Of a stretch of DNA of 64,000 nt, positions 12,803 through 22,543 are shown piece by piece. The notes beneath the pieces are model-generated. The model was not told where the DNA came from, made no database searches, and saw nothing but the letters and a program-made list of their open reading frames with translations. Source of the stretch: Apoda limacodes (Eukaryota; Arthropoda; Insecta; Lepidoptera; Limacodidae); assembly GCA_946406115.1 (NCBI GenBank), contig OX291542.1, forward strand, positions 37,095,321 to 37,159,320, read 5' to 3'. Within the stretch, counting starts at the first letter, position 1; the number at the start of each line of letters is the position of its first letter. Both the position numbers and the translations under genes were made by a program.

Positions 12803-14030
12803 TTGTTTTTTTATACCGCTCAGGTGGCAAACAAGCTAACGGCCTGCCTGCTGGTAAGCGGTCACCGTAGCCTATGGACGCTTGCAACACCAGGGGCATC
12901 TATCGCGCGTTGCCGACCCTTCAGAAATCTAATAACTGCTTTCTCAAAGAACCCTATACTGTAGTCCTTGGAGAAAAGTCTGGCAGGGAGCTCATTCCAC
13001 AACGCAAGCGTTCGCGGGAGGAAGGAAGGACTTCCCTTGGAGGAGGAGGAATTCCCTGCCGATGGCGAGCGGTGCAATGGTAGAAAGTAGCTGTGGGCAT
13101 CATTTCGAACAATTCCTCAGATCACAACCCATTGTACAAGCGGTAGAACACACACAGGGAGGCAAAGTCTCTCCTCAGACCTAAGGGCTCGATACCGCAA
13201 GTGAGGTTGGAATCGTCGACAATCGTCCCTAAAACATGGTTGAGCGAAGCGACGGCTGACTCATGTGTCATACTCGTGAACGGGTGCCGCTGTGGAGGCT
13301 AGTCTGCTCTTACAAACTTCTTTGTATTTTTAGTATTTAGTCTTACTTTTTTGTTTTGTTTATCAATACTGTAAGACATTGATTATTTCTAAGTGATGAA
13401 TACATAAACTGTCTTTCTTTTATATTTTGCAACTAGATACTTTTTTAAGTTGTGCTTGTGCTTTATATTTCATGTTTTTTATGTTTGTAATGGAAAGTGT
13501 CCTTCTATGATAGGGAGGCCATTTTCTAATTTTTTTATTGGACGCTGTAAGAGAAAGGGAGAAAAGAAATGCCCTTGCTAAGTTTCTTGCCGGTTCTTCT
13601 CAGTACAAGATCTCCCGGCCTATAGCCTTCGAACCGATGGCGTAGTGACATTCATAAGTGCTCAATTATTGTAGCCTAAATTGAATAAATAATATTGATT
13701 GATTGATTGAATCTCACAGCCCGTCCTTGAACCGAGTTAAAATGGCCTAGCTCGTATCTGGGTGCACCCGCCCAGAGATGGCAGTACTACTCCATATGGG
13801 GCCGGACTTGCGACTTGTAAAGCAGCAAACTTTGCACCCGACGTGAAGTACTGCTTCGCTCTGTTGAGTACACCAAGTTTTTTGGACGCCAGCTTCACCT
13901 TGTCTTGCAGATGATCTCGCAACTGAACATCGCTGGAGATGTCAACACCAAGGATCCCAATGCTCTTGGAGATGGAGAGGGGAGTGTTCTAGAATTGTGG
14001 GACTACAGTGAACGGGGTTTTGTTGGGTTG
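12803..14030 (-). mobile_element. LINE-A copy 1, 3' end, split by another LINE
   Basis: This is the 3' part of a non-LTR retrotransposon (called LINE-A here) in minus orientation. The 3' terminus is marked by a T-run, then the conserved ATACCGCTCAGGTGGCAAAC-like end. Reading inward, the minus strand encodes the C-terminal end of the polymerase protein: LWNELPARLF, then FLKGRQRA and GVASVHRLR. The block encoding KLGVLNRAKQYFTS lies beyond the insertion at 13,737-13,922. Frames are broken. The host sequence is interrupted at 13,225-13,710. Clade is Jockey/CR1-like; I cannot resolve it further. Confidence 0.88.
13225..13710 (+). mobile_element. Jockey-like LINE 3' end inserted into LINE-A
   Basis: The segment carries TTTCTTGCCGGTTCTTCTC, a 3' UTR block typical of lepidopteran Jockey-type LINEs, and ends in AATAAATAAT plus (GATT)n. 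Comparison with the uninterrupted LINE-A copy at 61.8-62.7 kb shows that host sequence stops at AATC (13,221-13,224) and resumes at AATCTCACAG (13,710 onward), so a short AATC target duplication is possible. It is non-coding and 5' truncated. Confidence 0.75.
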
Positions 14031-15529
14031 AATCGGAATAAGTTTTTGTTTTTTGACATTTTCGTATTTCGTATAATTTTATTTTGAAATTTGATATCTG
14101 ATAGGTCATTGTAACAAAGCGGTTAAATTTGTTTTAAATTATTTTTATTCTTTGACATCTTCATATTTTTGTGTATATTGTTATTATGATATTTGAAATC
14201 CGATAGGTACATTGTAACAAAGCTGTTATTATTTTTTAAATTATTTTTATTTTTTTGACTGGATTAAATTAAATTAAATATCTGATTTTGAATAATTTTA
14301 TGACGAACCCATTTTTGTGAATATTTTTTACTTAGCTAAGTTATTCTCACTTAAGAATGTGTTATAATACGAATGGGTGATTAAATAAACTAAACTTAAC
14401 TAAATACTGGACAATATTAACTATGTACTTTTTTACTGTGACGTTAGTTTAACATATGAAAATAAAAAGATGAAACATAATTAAAAAAAATATATATTAT
14501 ATAAAATAGTATATTGTGTATTAAAGGTGGCAAGGAGAAAATTACCAAAGAGAGGCTATTTAGAAGGCTTAGGCCGTTATTGAATCGATTTTGTAATTTC
14601 TGTACCGCCCGTGTTACACACAATGTTTTCATCACATTTACGAGTGTATAAATCAAAATATAAGGTGAAAAAATAAAAAAAACTCACCAAAACACAATTA
14701 AAATGATGAAAATAGAAATATAGACAAGATATCTAGAGAAAGTATGGTTTTAAAACTTTTGTTTGAAGTTAAAACTTTGCTGGCTTACTGGCGCGTAGTT
14801 CATATCTTGAACCACAGATGGCGCGTTTATACATACTTGATAGAATATATAGTACGACAGACTGTATAATACTATACTAGTAACAGTACGTAGTTCGCTC
14901 GCGGTGCGTTCATGTCATTATCGCCCGTGGGTTTTATGAACGCCCGCTTTGCTTTAAGAGAAGTAAAATTTATAAAGCAAAAGCTCGTGGGAGTAAAATA
15001 CAATGTTTACGAGTGAGTGTGATAAAAATTATAGTACCTAATATAGTTTATACAGTTAAAAAAGGATCTTGATTAGATAAAGAAGTAGCTAATGCATTTT
15101 TAATAAAGTTCCTTACATTTTTGCGTAACCTTGGCAAGGGATCAAGGTTTATGCTAACTGAGCTACTGCAGCAGTTGAAGAGTTTGTTCCAGGCGCCGTC
15201 TTTCGAAAAGGAGAAGTACTGAGGTACTAATGAAAGGATAACATTACGAGGATACCTGTTTACAAACATGTAATACGAAAATGTAATTTCCTAAGCGGCT
15301 ATTGACTACTAAAACATCCATAATATATCAAAGTCAAATCAATTAAGACGGTCGTCGGTCGGTAATTCGATATATTATTTTAGTGTCATTTGTATGTCGT
15401 AAATTTTAATGTAAGAAAGGCTTAAAGTTATGTTATTTACGTACATGAAAAACAAAATAGGACTGAAATGTGATTACAACTTGGGCGACATAACACCTGG
15501 CCGCGTGAAAACCGAACTTAGAACATTGA
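14031..15529. other. No gene recognised
   Basis: AT-rich DNA. The minus strand at 15,048-15,269 has a 73-codon frame with a WNKL motif and a basic C-terminal end. It vaguely resembles the C-terminal end of LINE polymerases, but too weakly to call. Nothing else is recognisable. Confidence 0.45.
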
Positions 15530-15970
15530 CTCATTTTTTTTTTCCATACCCAAAGGGTAAAAAACGGGACCCTATTACTAAGACTCTGCTGTCCGTCCGT
15601 CCGTCTGTCACCAGGCTGTATCTCATGAACTGTGATAGTTAGACAGTTGAAATTATCACAAAAGATGTTTTTCTGTTGCCACAAATATTAAAAAACGGAA
15701 TAAAATAAATATTTAGGGGGCTCCCATACAACAAACGTGATTTTTTTGCTCGTTTTTGCTCGATATTGATAACGGCAACAGGTAGACACTTGAAATATTT
15801 ACAGAATTTTAAGTTATATATTGACTTTAAAAATAAATAATCAAATTAAATAAAAAAAATATGTAAGGGGGGCTACCATACAATATACGTGATTTTTTTT
15901 TAAATTTTTATAGATAATGGTACGGAACCGTTTGTGCGCGAGGCCGACTCGCACTTAGCCGATTTTTTCC
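15530..15970 (+). repeat. Lepidopteran SINE-like repeat with ACTCGCACTT tail
   Basis: It begins with a T-run and the CCCTATTACTAAGACTC block, continues with a CCGTCCGTCCGTCTGTC microsatellite-like stretch, GTTAGACAGTTGAAAT, two GGGGGGCT(C/A)CCATACAA blocks each followed by ACGTGATTTTTT, and ends GCCGACTCGCACTTAGCCG. The same blocks recur at 27.77 kb, 44.6 kb (reversed) and 62.8-63.4 kb. Non-coding. Confidence 0.82.
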
Positions 15971-16254
15971 TTGTGTACGTGTACAAAATAATGGAAGCGC
16001 TGAAAAAAAAATTGTTTTGGAATTTTTCATACAAAATAATGGGAACATTACTATATATTTTAATGATGGAAATCGATAGAGTGCATTGTGCCAGCAACGT
16101 TTGTATGAAGCACTTTTCTCTGAGACCCCTCCTCTGATTGCTGGGGGGGGTTTAAATTTTTTTTCAAAAGGGTGTGTGTTCACCGTATGGGTCCGGAGAG
16201 GACAAAGTCATTTAGTGCATTAACCATTTTTTCTGCACACTACATTGAAAAGAG

Positions 16255-16642
16255 TTTTTTTTTTTTTTTTTTTATACCACTAAGGTGGCAAACAAGCTTA
16301 CGGCCCGCCTGATGGTAAGCGGTCACCGTAGCCTATGGACGCTTGCAACACCAGGGGTATCACTTGCGCGTTGCCGACCCTTCAGAAATCTAATAACTTC
16401 TTTCTTGAAGAACTCCATACTGTAGTCCTTGCAGAAAACCTTGGCAGGGAGCTCATTCCACAACTTAAGCGTTCGCGGGAGGAAGTTTTTCTGAAACCGC
16501 ACTGTACGCGACCATTTAGGTTCTAAAGTGTGAGAATGAATTCCCTGCCGATGGCGAGCGGTGCGATGGTAGAAAGTAGCCGTGGGCATCATTTCGAACA
16601 ATTCCTCAGAACACAACCCATTGTACAAGCGGTAGAACACAC
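16255..16642 (-). mobile_element. LINE-A copy 2, 3' end
   Basis: A 19-T run (16,255-16,273), the poly(A) tail of a minus-strand insertion, is followed by the ATACCACTAAGGTGGCAAAC terminus. The minus strand then stays open for 105 codons (16,323-16,640) encoding the polymerase C-terminal end, including ELFEMMPTATFYHR, RTLKLWNELPAKVF and FLKGRQRA. It is the least damaged 3' end of the family in the window. It is 5' truncated at about 16,642, as usual for LINE insertions, so it is inactive. Confidence 0.9.
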
Positions 16643-17136
16643 GCGGTCAGGTGTTACGTTAACTCGCCCGAGTTGTATCATTGTCAATTATACTAAAAAA
16701 TAACTGGTACCAGCTTACTAGTAGCATGTACATTACTGCGGATATCTAAAAAACTTATTAAATAAATAAATAATAACGAAGATAAAAATAATAAAAAGTA
16801 GATTAAATTTCGTTTAAAACTATTTTCGTTAGCTCGTACCTTTGAGCTTGACGAGACTACAAGAGTTCCGTTTTTGCCAATCGGATACGGAACTCTAAAA
16901 AGTGATAGGTTCGTAAAAATAGGGAATGAGTAATAATGAGCTTATTCAAAAGACAAAACTGAAGCATTTTTGTTTTTTGTGACATCATCAATATTAATGA
17001 AGTAAGATGACAAACGAGCAGCTGTGACCTCCCACACTCTCGCAGCGTGTCTACGTCATACTGAGAGTAATGATCGGGTACATCTCATTTTTCTGTGTCT
17101 TCCGCTAAACCTCATTACGCATTTAAGAGATTATTT
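16643..17136. repeat. Mostly unique DNA with a short SINE 3' fragment
   Basis: At 16,866-16,900 the blocks GAGTTCCGTTTTTGCC and ATACGGAACTCTAAAAA match the 3' end of the dispersed repeat at 7.9 kb. The rest shows no recognisable feature. Confidence 0.55.
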
Positions 17137-17861
17137 TGTCACGAGCACTTATATATAATTCTTTAAAGCTTTCAACTTCAATTACCTACCTACAATTATT
17201 TGTCACAAGCACTTATATATAACTCTAAAGCTTTCAACTTCAATTACCTACCTACAATTATTTGTCACAAGCACTTATATATAACTCTAAAGCTTTCAAC
17301 TTCAATTACCTACCTACAATTATTTGTCACAAGCACTTATATATAACTCTAAAGCTTTCAACTTCAATTACCTACCTACAATTATTTGTCACAAGCACTT
17401 ATATATAACTCTAAAGCTTTCAACTTCAATTACCTACCTACAATTATTTGTCACAAGCACTTATATATAACTCTAAAGCTTTCAACTTCAATTACCTACC
17501 TACAATTATTTGTCACAAGCACTTATATATAACTCTAAAGCTTTCAACTTCAATTACCTACCTACAATTATTTGTCACAAGCACTTATATATAACTCTAA
17601 AGCTTTCAACTTCAATTACCTACCTACAATTATTTGTCACAAGCACTTATATATAACTCTAAAGCTTTCAACTTCAATTACCTACCTACAATTATTTGTC
17701 ACAAGCACTTATATATAACTCTAAAGCTTTCAACTTCAATTACCTACCTACAATTATTTGTCACAAGCACTTATATATAACTCTAAAGCTTTCAAATTCA
17801 ATTACCTACCTACTATTATTTTTCAGGCGCACTTATATATATTTCTCTAAAGCGTTAACCT
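17137..17861 (+). repeat. 62-bp satellite, about 12 copies (left part)
   Basis: Unit starts marked by TGTCAC(A/G)AGCACTTATA lie at 17,137, 17,201, 17,263, 17,325, 17,387, 17,449, 17,511, 17,573, 17,635, 17,697 and 17,759, a strict 62-bp period after the first 64-bp unit. Middle units are almost identical, so homogenisation is recent. The last copy is diverged and is cut by the piggyBac element. The array resumes at 20,007. Confidence 0.97.
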
Positions 17862-18239
17862 TTAACCCTCTATAGCGCCGTGAGACATTTCTCTCACAAA
17901 CCGATTTTCTGCCGGTAAAAATTAAAATATTTTTTCAAACTCATTTTGAGTCAATTTAGTTAATCTGTAACAAACCAACCGATGTATCGACTTAGTTTAA
18001 CACAAAAAAAATTGATGGCGTTAGTTAGTTGGCGCCGCGTAATAGCAGTTGTTCGTCGACCGCTTTAAAAAATTCTGTGTAAGTTTCAAAAATATACAAG
18101 GTCAGTACATGTGCTTTGTGCTATAATGTGGGTTTTTATGTAACTGAATGCCTTCCATGAGTTTCACTTTCTGTCGTGTTTGTACCAAAAATGTGACATT
18201 GGCTAACATGGGTAAATTTTTCTTTGCGAGGAGGTTTAT

Positions 18240-18517
18240 ATTAAATAAATATAAAATATAAATATTTTTTGGACAATAAACACAGCGCCGTCTGGCCCCA
18301 AAGTAAGCAAAGCTTGTGTTATGGGTACCAGACAACGGATACAAATACATATATTTAAATTTTTTTTTTTGTAAATACATACATACTATACTTCAATACA
18401 CCCAGACTCAAGGATAACACAAATGTTTATCACATAAATATTTGTCCAGTGCGGGAATCGAACCCACACCCTCTGCACAGCAGCTGGCCACACTACCAAC
18501 CAGGCTGCGAGGGAGTC
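18240..18517 (-). mobile_element. tRNA-derived SINE inside the piggyBac element
   Basis: On the minus strand the head contains a box-A-like TGGTTGGTAGTGTGG and a perfect box B, GGTTCGATTCC (reverse of 18,454-18,464), the internal RNA polymerase III promoter of tRNA-derived SINEs. The body includes TGGTACCCATAACACAAGC and TTTGGGGCCAGACGGCG, blocks common in lepidopteran SINEs. The other end is A/T-rich. It lies just upstream of the transposase remnants. Boundaries are approximate. Confidence 0.8.
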
Positions 18518-18554
18518 AAATATTATAATATGATTCATTTGTTTTCCTTTTTAG

Positions 18555-19862
18555 AATGACTTTTAGCCCTCTTCGGGAGGGCGAAATAGCTGATATGTTG
18601 AATACTTGCACGAAGACAGTGAAGATGGCATGGAAGATGACGATGACGGTGTGGCAGATCCAGATTATCAAGCTGAAAATAAGATGGAACAACAGCAGTT
18701 TTCCAGCGATGAAAATGAAAATAATGAAGTGACCTCACCTTGATGAGATTATTTGTAGTTTAGAAGACAGTAAACCTGATCTGTTGCCATCTACTGCTGC
18801 TGTTCCAACTAAATCGCAACGAACCCAATCTTTGGTATATCCTAGAAAGTCACAAAAACTCAACCTGCGATAGAAGAAAAACAGTCCGCTTTTAAATTAG
18901 CAACAAATTGACACACCGATCCAGATTTTCTTGTCATTGTATCCCAAAGATTTGATGGATTTAATTGCAACACAAACTAATTTATATATTGTGCAAGAAG
19001 ATCGCTATAATAGTTTTCGGGTTTCCGCAGACACTCAGCAATTTATTGGCATAGTGTATATCATGTCTTTGATTCATCTCAAGTTACCAATAATTGGAAT
19101 AACACGATTGGAACTCCTATGATTTAAGAAGTAATGAGATTAAAGAGTTATGATTTTACAAAGATTACCCATTGGAAGCATGCAATAAAACAGTATTGTA
19201 ATTAGTTTGTAAAGCTAGTTGTAGTTAATTTACTTGACGATTTGAAAGTGTCTTAGTAACCAATTTGAATAAAAAGATTTTGATTTTGATTTGATTTTAA
19301 TGCAAAGATTTTTGAAAAAAATCGTCAATTTCGATCGTTGATCGTTCAAATATTGTTGGAAAATATAATCGCCACATGGGTAGCGTGGATCTTATCGATA
19401 GCATGATGGGATGCTACAAAATACAGCTCCGCAGAAAAAGGTGGCAGGTTCGCTTGTTGCATACCATTTATTGGATTTGAGCATGGCAAACGCATGGCTT
19501 CTGCACTGAAGAATTCAAAAAGCAAATGGCTTGCAGGATAAACATTTGAACTCGGCTGATTTTCGGGTTGAAGTTGCAACAACATTATGTAAGCTTAGTG
19601 TAGCATAGAAGAACAACCGTCGATCGAAAACAAAATTCAAGCAAAACGACACAAAGGTCCAGCGCAACATATTTCTCCAATGGCAATCAGGCAAGATCAG
19701 GCAGGACGTTGGCCTGTTTGGACAGAAAAGAGAATACGCTGCAAATTTCCTGAATGCTCTGGTGTTTCACAAGCAATGTGCGAGAAATGTGGCGTGCTCT
19801 GTGCTATAATAAACACAACCATTGTTTCAAATAATTTCAACTACCGTTATGGTGCAGTGTGA
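18555..19862 (+). pseudogene. piggyBac transposase, broken
   Basis: Pieces in the right order but different frames identify a piggyBac transposase, the DDD-type enzyme that excises and inserts the element at TTAA. (1) An acidic N-terminal part near 18,603-18,742 (EDSEDGMEDDDDG, then SSDENENNE). (2) A 63-codon frame at 18,931-19,122 with DLMDLIATQTNLYIVQ and FIGIVYIMSLIHLKLP, matching the start of the conserved core. (3) Near 19,352-19,470, GKYNRHMGSVDLIDSMMGCY, the late core block. (4) At 19,680-19,862, a frame ending in the Cys-rich domain (CKFPECSGVSQAMCEKCGVLC). The central catalytic region between blocks 2 and 3 is deleted, and stops and frameshifts separate the rest, so it cannot be functional. 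The stop codon lies in the subterminal hairpin. Confidence 0.9.
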
Positions 19863-20006
19863 CATTTTTGTCACACTCCCTTAAAATATTTTTTTTTAAA
19901 TAAATAAAAAATTAAGATTTTTCAAAAAACACGTGTATTTTTATTTCTCTGAAAAAACATTTCTCGCTACTTATAAAAAAATCTATCTCGCCCTACACAG
20001 AGTTAA

Positions 20007-20112
20007 TTACCTACCTACTATTATTTGTCACGCACATTTGTATATAACTCTCTAAAGCTTTCAACTTGAATTACCTACCCACTATTATTTGTCACGCGCA
20101 CTTATACAATAT
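20007..20112 (+). repeat. 62-bp satellite, right part after piggyBac
   Basis: Sequence resumes in phase with ATTACCTACCTACTATTATT, then TGTCACGCACATTTG and one more unit ending near GCGCACTTATACAATATG. These copies are more diverged than the central left-hand ones. Confidence 0.93.
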
Positions 20113-20655
20113 GTAACGGTATACCCCCAATCCCTTAAAGGGTTTAAAGGGTGTCTGGTACACAAGCATTTAGTAAGGGACCCAGAGGTGAAATCATTAA
20201 CATGAAACATCCGCAGCTTTTAGAAATTTGGTGAAAGCTTGAAAAGAACTTCTCCTTGCATGTATGTTAAATTTATTACAGACCGGTCTAGTAGTAACAA
20301 GCCACGTGACACTCAACATGCTAAGATTGTGTATTAATAATTTTTAATTACAATAAAAACTTAGTCAATGTCGCTACTGCGATCCGTTGTGCTTTAAAGA
20401 ACCCGGACATCAGAAATTGTGCAGGTTGAGAGGGAAGTATTTTCCCTTTCCTGCACATATTTAAGCTAGTATCTCTAAATATCGTAGGGCCTTTACCAGA
20501 ATCAGGAACCGCCAAACTCACATCACAGGATGATTTAATCAAGTTCTCAGTAGCGTATCCTACACGTAGCTCTTCAGAAGAGATTAGGTACAGACTGTCT
20601 TATACAAATCATTTCCTTACTTGGATTGCCCAGTACAATACTGAAAAAGTGTTCT
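20113..20655. other. No gene recognised
   Basis: Includes a 64-codon minus-strand frame at 20,348-20,542 with no recognisable motif. Its position just upstream of a Gypsy integrase remnant suggests it may be decayed retrotransposon sequence, but nothing shows this. Confidence 0.4.
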
Positions 20656-21152
20656 ATGGTCCTTTTTTTTATCACCCTCAAACCCAGGGAGCTCTGGAGC
20701 AGAACCATTCACCCCAAAAGGAAAATCCTTCGTAAATGTAAGTCAAGATAACTGGCCAAGATACGTCTATACAGCAATACTAGCCTATAATACCAATATC
20801 CATTATATAATAATACTTATTATTAAATTATTATTATTAATGTTCTACCACAAACTTTTCACCTCATTTGTTACTAATCGGCCACAAATCCTACATCCCG
20901 GATAAAATTTTTTAATTCGCACCAGATGCCACGTATCCCGAATATATGGAAATGATCCAGCATAGGTTAAAACTATCTTGAGACAAAGCCCTAGAAAATA
21001 TAACCAGTTCAAAAGAAAGATCAAAAAACTATTATAACTCGCATTCCCGTCATGTTACATACAAAATGTATTTGGAACTTTAAATGCAGACGATGCCGTC
21101 AAATATGATGAAGCCATACAAGCTGTCCAAAGTGACGAAAGAAAATATAGAC
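20656..21152 (+). pseudogene. Ty3/Gypsy integrase C-terminal remnant
   Basis: In shifting plus-strand frames the sequence reads VSQDNWPRYVYTAILAYNTN, the segment of Gypsy integrases just after the catalytic Glu, then YPEYMEMIQHRLKLS and ALENITSSKERSKNYYNSHS, the C-terminal region typical of this family, and LNADDAVKYDEA near the end. A short AT-rich insertion lies between the blocks at about 20,790-20,870. Several stops and frameshifts are present. The integrase core with the other catalytic residues is missing. It is a fragment of an LTR retrotransposon. Assignment to Gypsy rests on block order and wording of motifs recalled from the family. Confidence 0.62.
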
Positions 21153-21159
21153 TGTAACA

Positions 21160-21583
21160 GGTATGCTGTTTAGGGTACCTCCCCTACACGTGAAGTGGGG
21201 ACGTAATTTTTTTTTCTCGTCTACCCCATTGTGTGGGGTATCGTTGGATAGGAATTCCAAAAACATTGACGATATGCAAAGATCATTTTTATCATTTCAT
21301 TCAAAAGTGAAATTTTCGTACAAATTTCACAAAAAAGACTTATATGAAGTAGGTACATCTGTACAAAAGGTATAAAATAAAAGTTAATGAACGATGTATA
21401 ATTAAAGAAAAATAAAAATAATAACATTCTAAAGACGATCCTTCATAAATTGATAACAATAGTTACGTTCAAATGGCGCGCTTGGCGCAACATCGAATCG
21501 AGCGTGTGATAGGCAGCTGCGCTTATATTTAATGGTACGGAACCCTTCGTGCGCGGATCCGACTCGCACTTGGCCGATTTTAG
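21160..21583 (+). repeat. Interspersed repeat fragments including SINE tail
   Basis: At 21,185-21,250 the paired blocks ACGTGAAGTGGGGACG and TCGTCTACCCCATTGTGTGG followed by GGTATCGTTGGATAGG match a repeat class common in Lepidoptera. At 21,532-21,578 the ATGGTACGGAACCCTTCG and GACTCGCACTTGGCCGATTT blocks are the 3' tail of the SINE-like family seen at 15.9 kb. The tail abuts the next satellite piece. Confidence 0.65.
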
Positions 21584-21701
21584 ATATTATTTTGTCACAA
21601 ACACTTATATATAATTCTTAAAAGCTTTCAACTTCAATTACCTACCTACAATTATTTGTCACAAGCACTTATATATAACTTTAAAGTTTTCAACTTCAAT
21701 T
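21584..21701 (+). repeat. Detached piece of the 62-bp satellite
   Basis: Two units (TGTCACAAACACTTATATAT and TGTCACAAGCACTTATATAT) repeat the start of the array at 17.1 kb, including the shared entry sequence ATTATTTTGTCAC. The second unit runs directly into the 38-bp minisatellite after ACTTCAATT. Confidence 0.9.
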
Positions 21702-22326
21702 CAGTTTATAAACCTTGGACATATAGGGTTCTTCAGCTACTGTTTAAAGACCTTGGACATGTAGGGTTATTCAGCTACAGTTAATGGACCTTGGACATGT
21801 AGGGTTATTCAGCTACAGTTTATAGACCTTGGACATTTAGGGTTATTCAGCTACAGTTTATAGACCTTGGACATTTAGGGTTATTCAGCTACAGTTTATA
21901 GATCTTGGACATTTAGGATTATTCAGCAACAGTTTATAGACCTTGGACATGTAGGATTATTCAGCTACAGTTTATAGACCTTGGACTTGTAGGGTTATTC
22001 AGCTACAGTTTATAGATCTTGGACATTTAGGATTATTCAGCAACAGTTTATAGACCTTGGACATGTAGGATTATTCAGCTACAGTTTATAGACCTTGGAC
22101 ATTTAGGTTTATTCAGCTACAGTTTATAGATCTTGGACATGTAGGGTTATTCAGCTACATATAGACCTTGAACGTAGGGCTATTCAGCTAAAGTTATTGG
22201 ACCTTGGTCATGTAGGGCTATTTAGTTACAGTAAATAGATCTTGATCATTAAGGGTTATTCAGCTACAGTTTATAGACCTTGGACAAGTAGGGTTATTAA
22301 GCTACAGTAAGTTGATTTTGATCATA
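21702..22326 (+). repeat. 38-bp minisatellite, left block, about 16 copies
   Basis: The unit is ACAGTTTATAGACCTTGGAC, then ATGTAGGGTTATTCAGCT, 38 bp. Copies vary at CATGTAG/CATTTAG and TTAGGG/TTAGGA, and several copies are lengthened or shortened. A two-copy variant (GATCTTGG with AGCAACAG) recurs, which hints at local block duplication. The block stops at 22,326 and resumes at 23,576. Confidence 0.95.
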
Positions 22327-22543
22327 TTAATTTCCCGTTCTCTGAACGGAGAAGACGAATTTCCTTCTCAAACGACTGGGCCTGTGCCAATCGAACACAG
22401 GTGTGGAGCGCATCCTTACGCTCTTCAGGAGACAAGACTGAAGACGTCCTTGGCTGTGACCTGTTCCTTAGGTTGTGGAAAAACCTCTTAATCCAACTGG
22501 TGACATCAACGAGCTTGTTGAGAGAACTGAACCGATTAAGCAA
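22322..22543 (-). pseudogene. BEL/Pao pol fragment (pre-integrase region)
   Basis: The 73-codon frame contains SSLNKLVDVTSWIKRFFHNL, a linker, and LSPEERKDALHTCVRLAQ followed by FEKEIRLL. This is the order seen in BEL/Pao polyproteins between RNase H and integrase, where a W(I/L)xRFxxNL block precedes LT/S-xEE-xxA and a QxxxFxxEIxxL block. The domain prepares cDNA integration in the family. Here it is only about 70 residues, cut at the satellite junction, with no protease, RT or integrase around it. Confidence 0.68.

Larger units (their letters stand above)
17862..20006 (+). mobile_element. piggyBac-like DNA transposon with TTAA ends
   Basis: The element runs from TTAA (17,862-17,865) to TTAA (20,003-20,006), 2,145 bp. 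Termini are imperfect inverted repeats: TTAACCCTCTATAGCGCC on the left and, reversed, TTAACTCTGTGTAGGGCG on the right (13 of the first 17 bases agree). Subterminal hairpins lie just inside the left end (GTGAGA/TCTCAC near 17,880-17,897) and at 19,856-19,877 (AGTGTGAC/GTCACACT). Inside are piggyBac transposase remnants on the same strand. It is inserted in a 62-bp satellite unit in which a C-to-T change created the TTAA target. The length is slightly under that of intact relatives; internal deletion and a SINE insertion explain its decay. Confidence 0.92.

Noticed and set aside
17137..17861. 62-bp regularly spaced repeats as a CRISPR array
   Set aside because: There are no unique spacers; the whole unit repeats. 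The context is eukaryotic.
18430..18515. tRNA gene on the minus strand
   Set aside because: Boxes A and B are present, but the sequence continues into a SINE body and does not close an acceptor stem.
21750..22300. Telomere-like TTAGG repeats suggested by repeated TAGGGTTATT
   Set aside because: The motif occurs once per 38-bp unit and never as tandem TTAGG.
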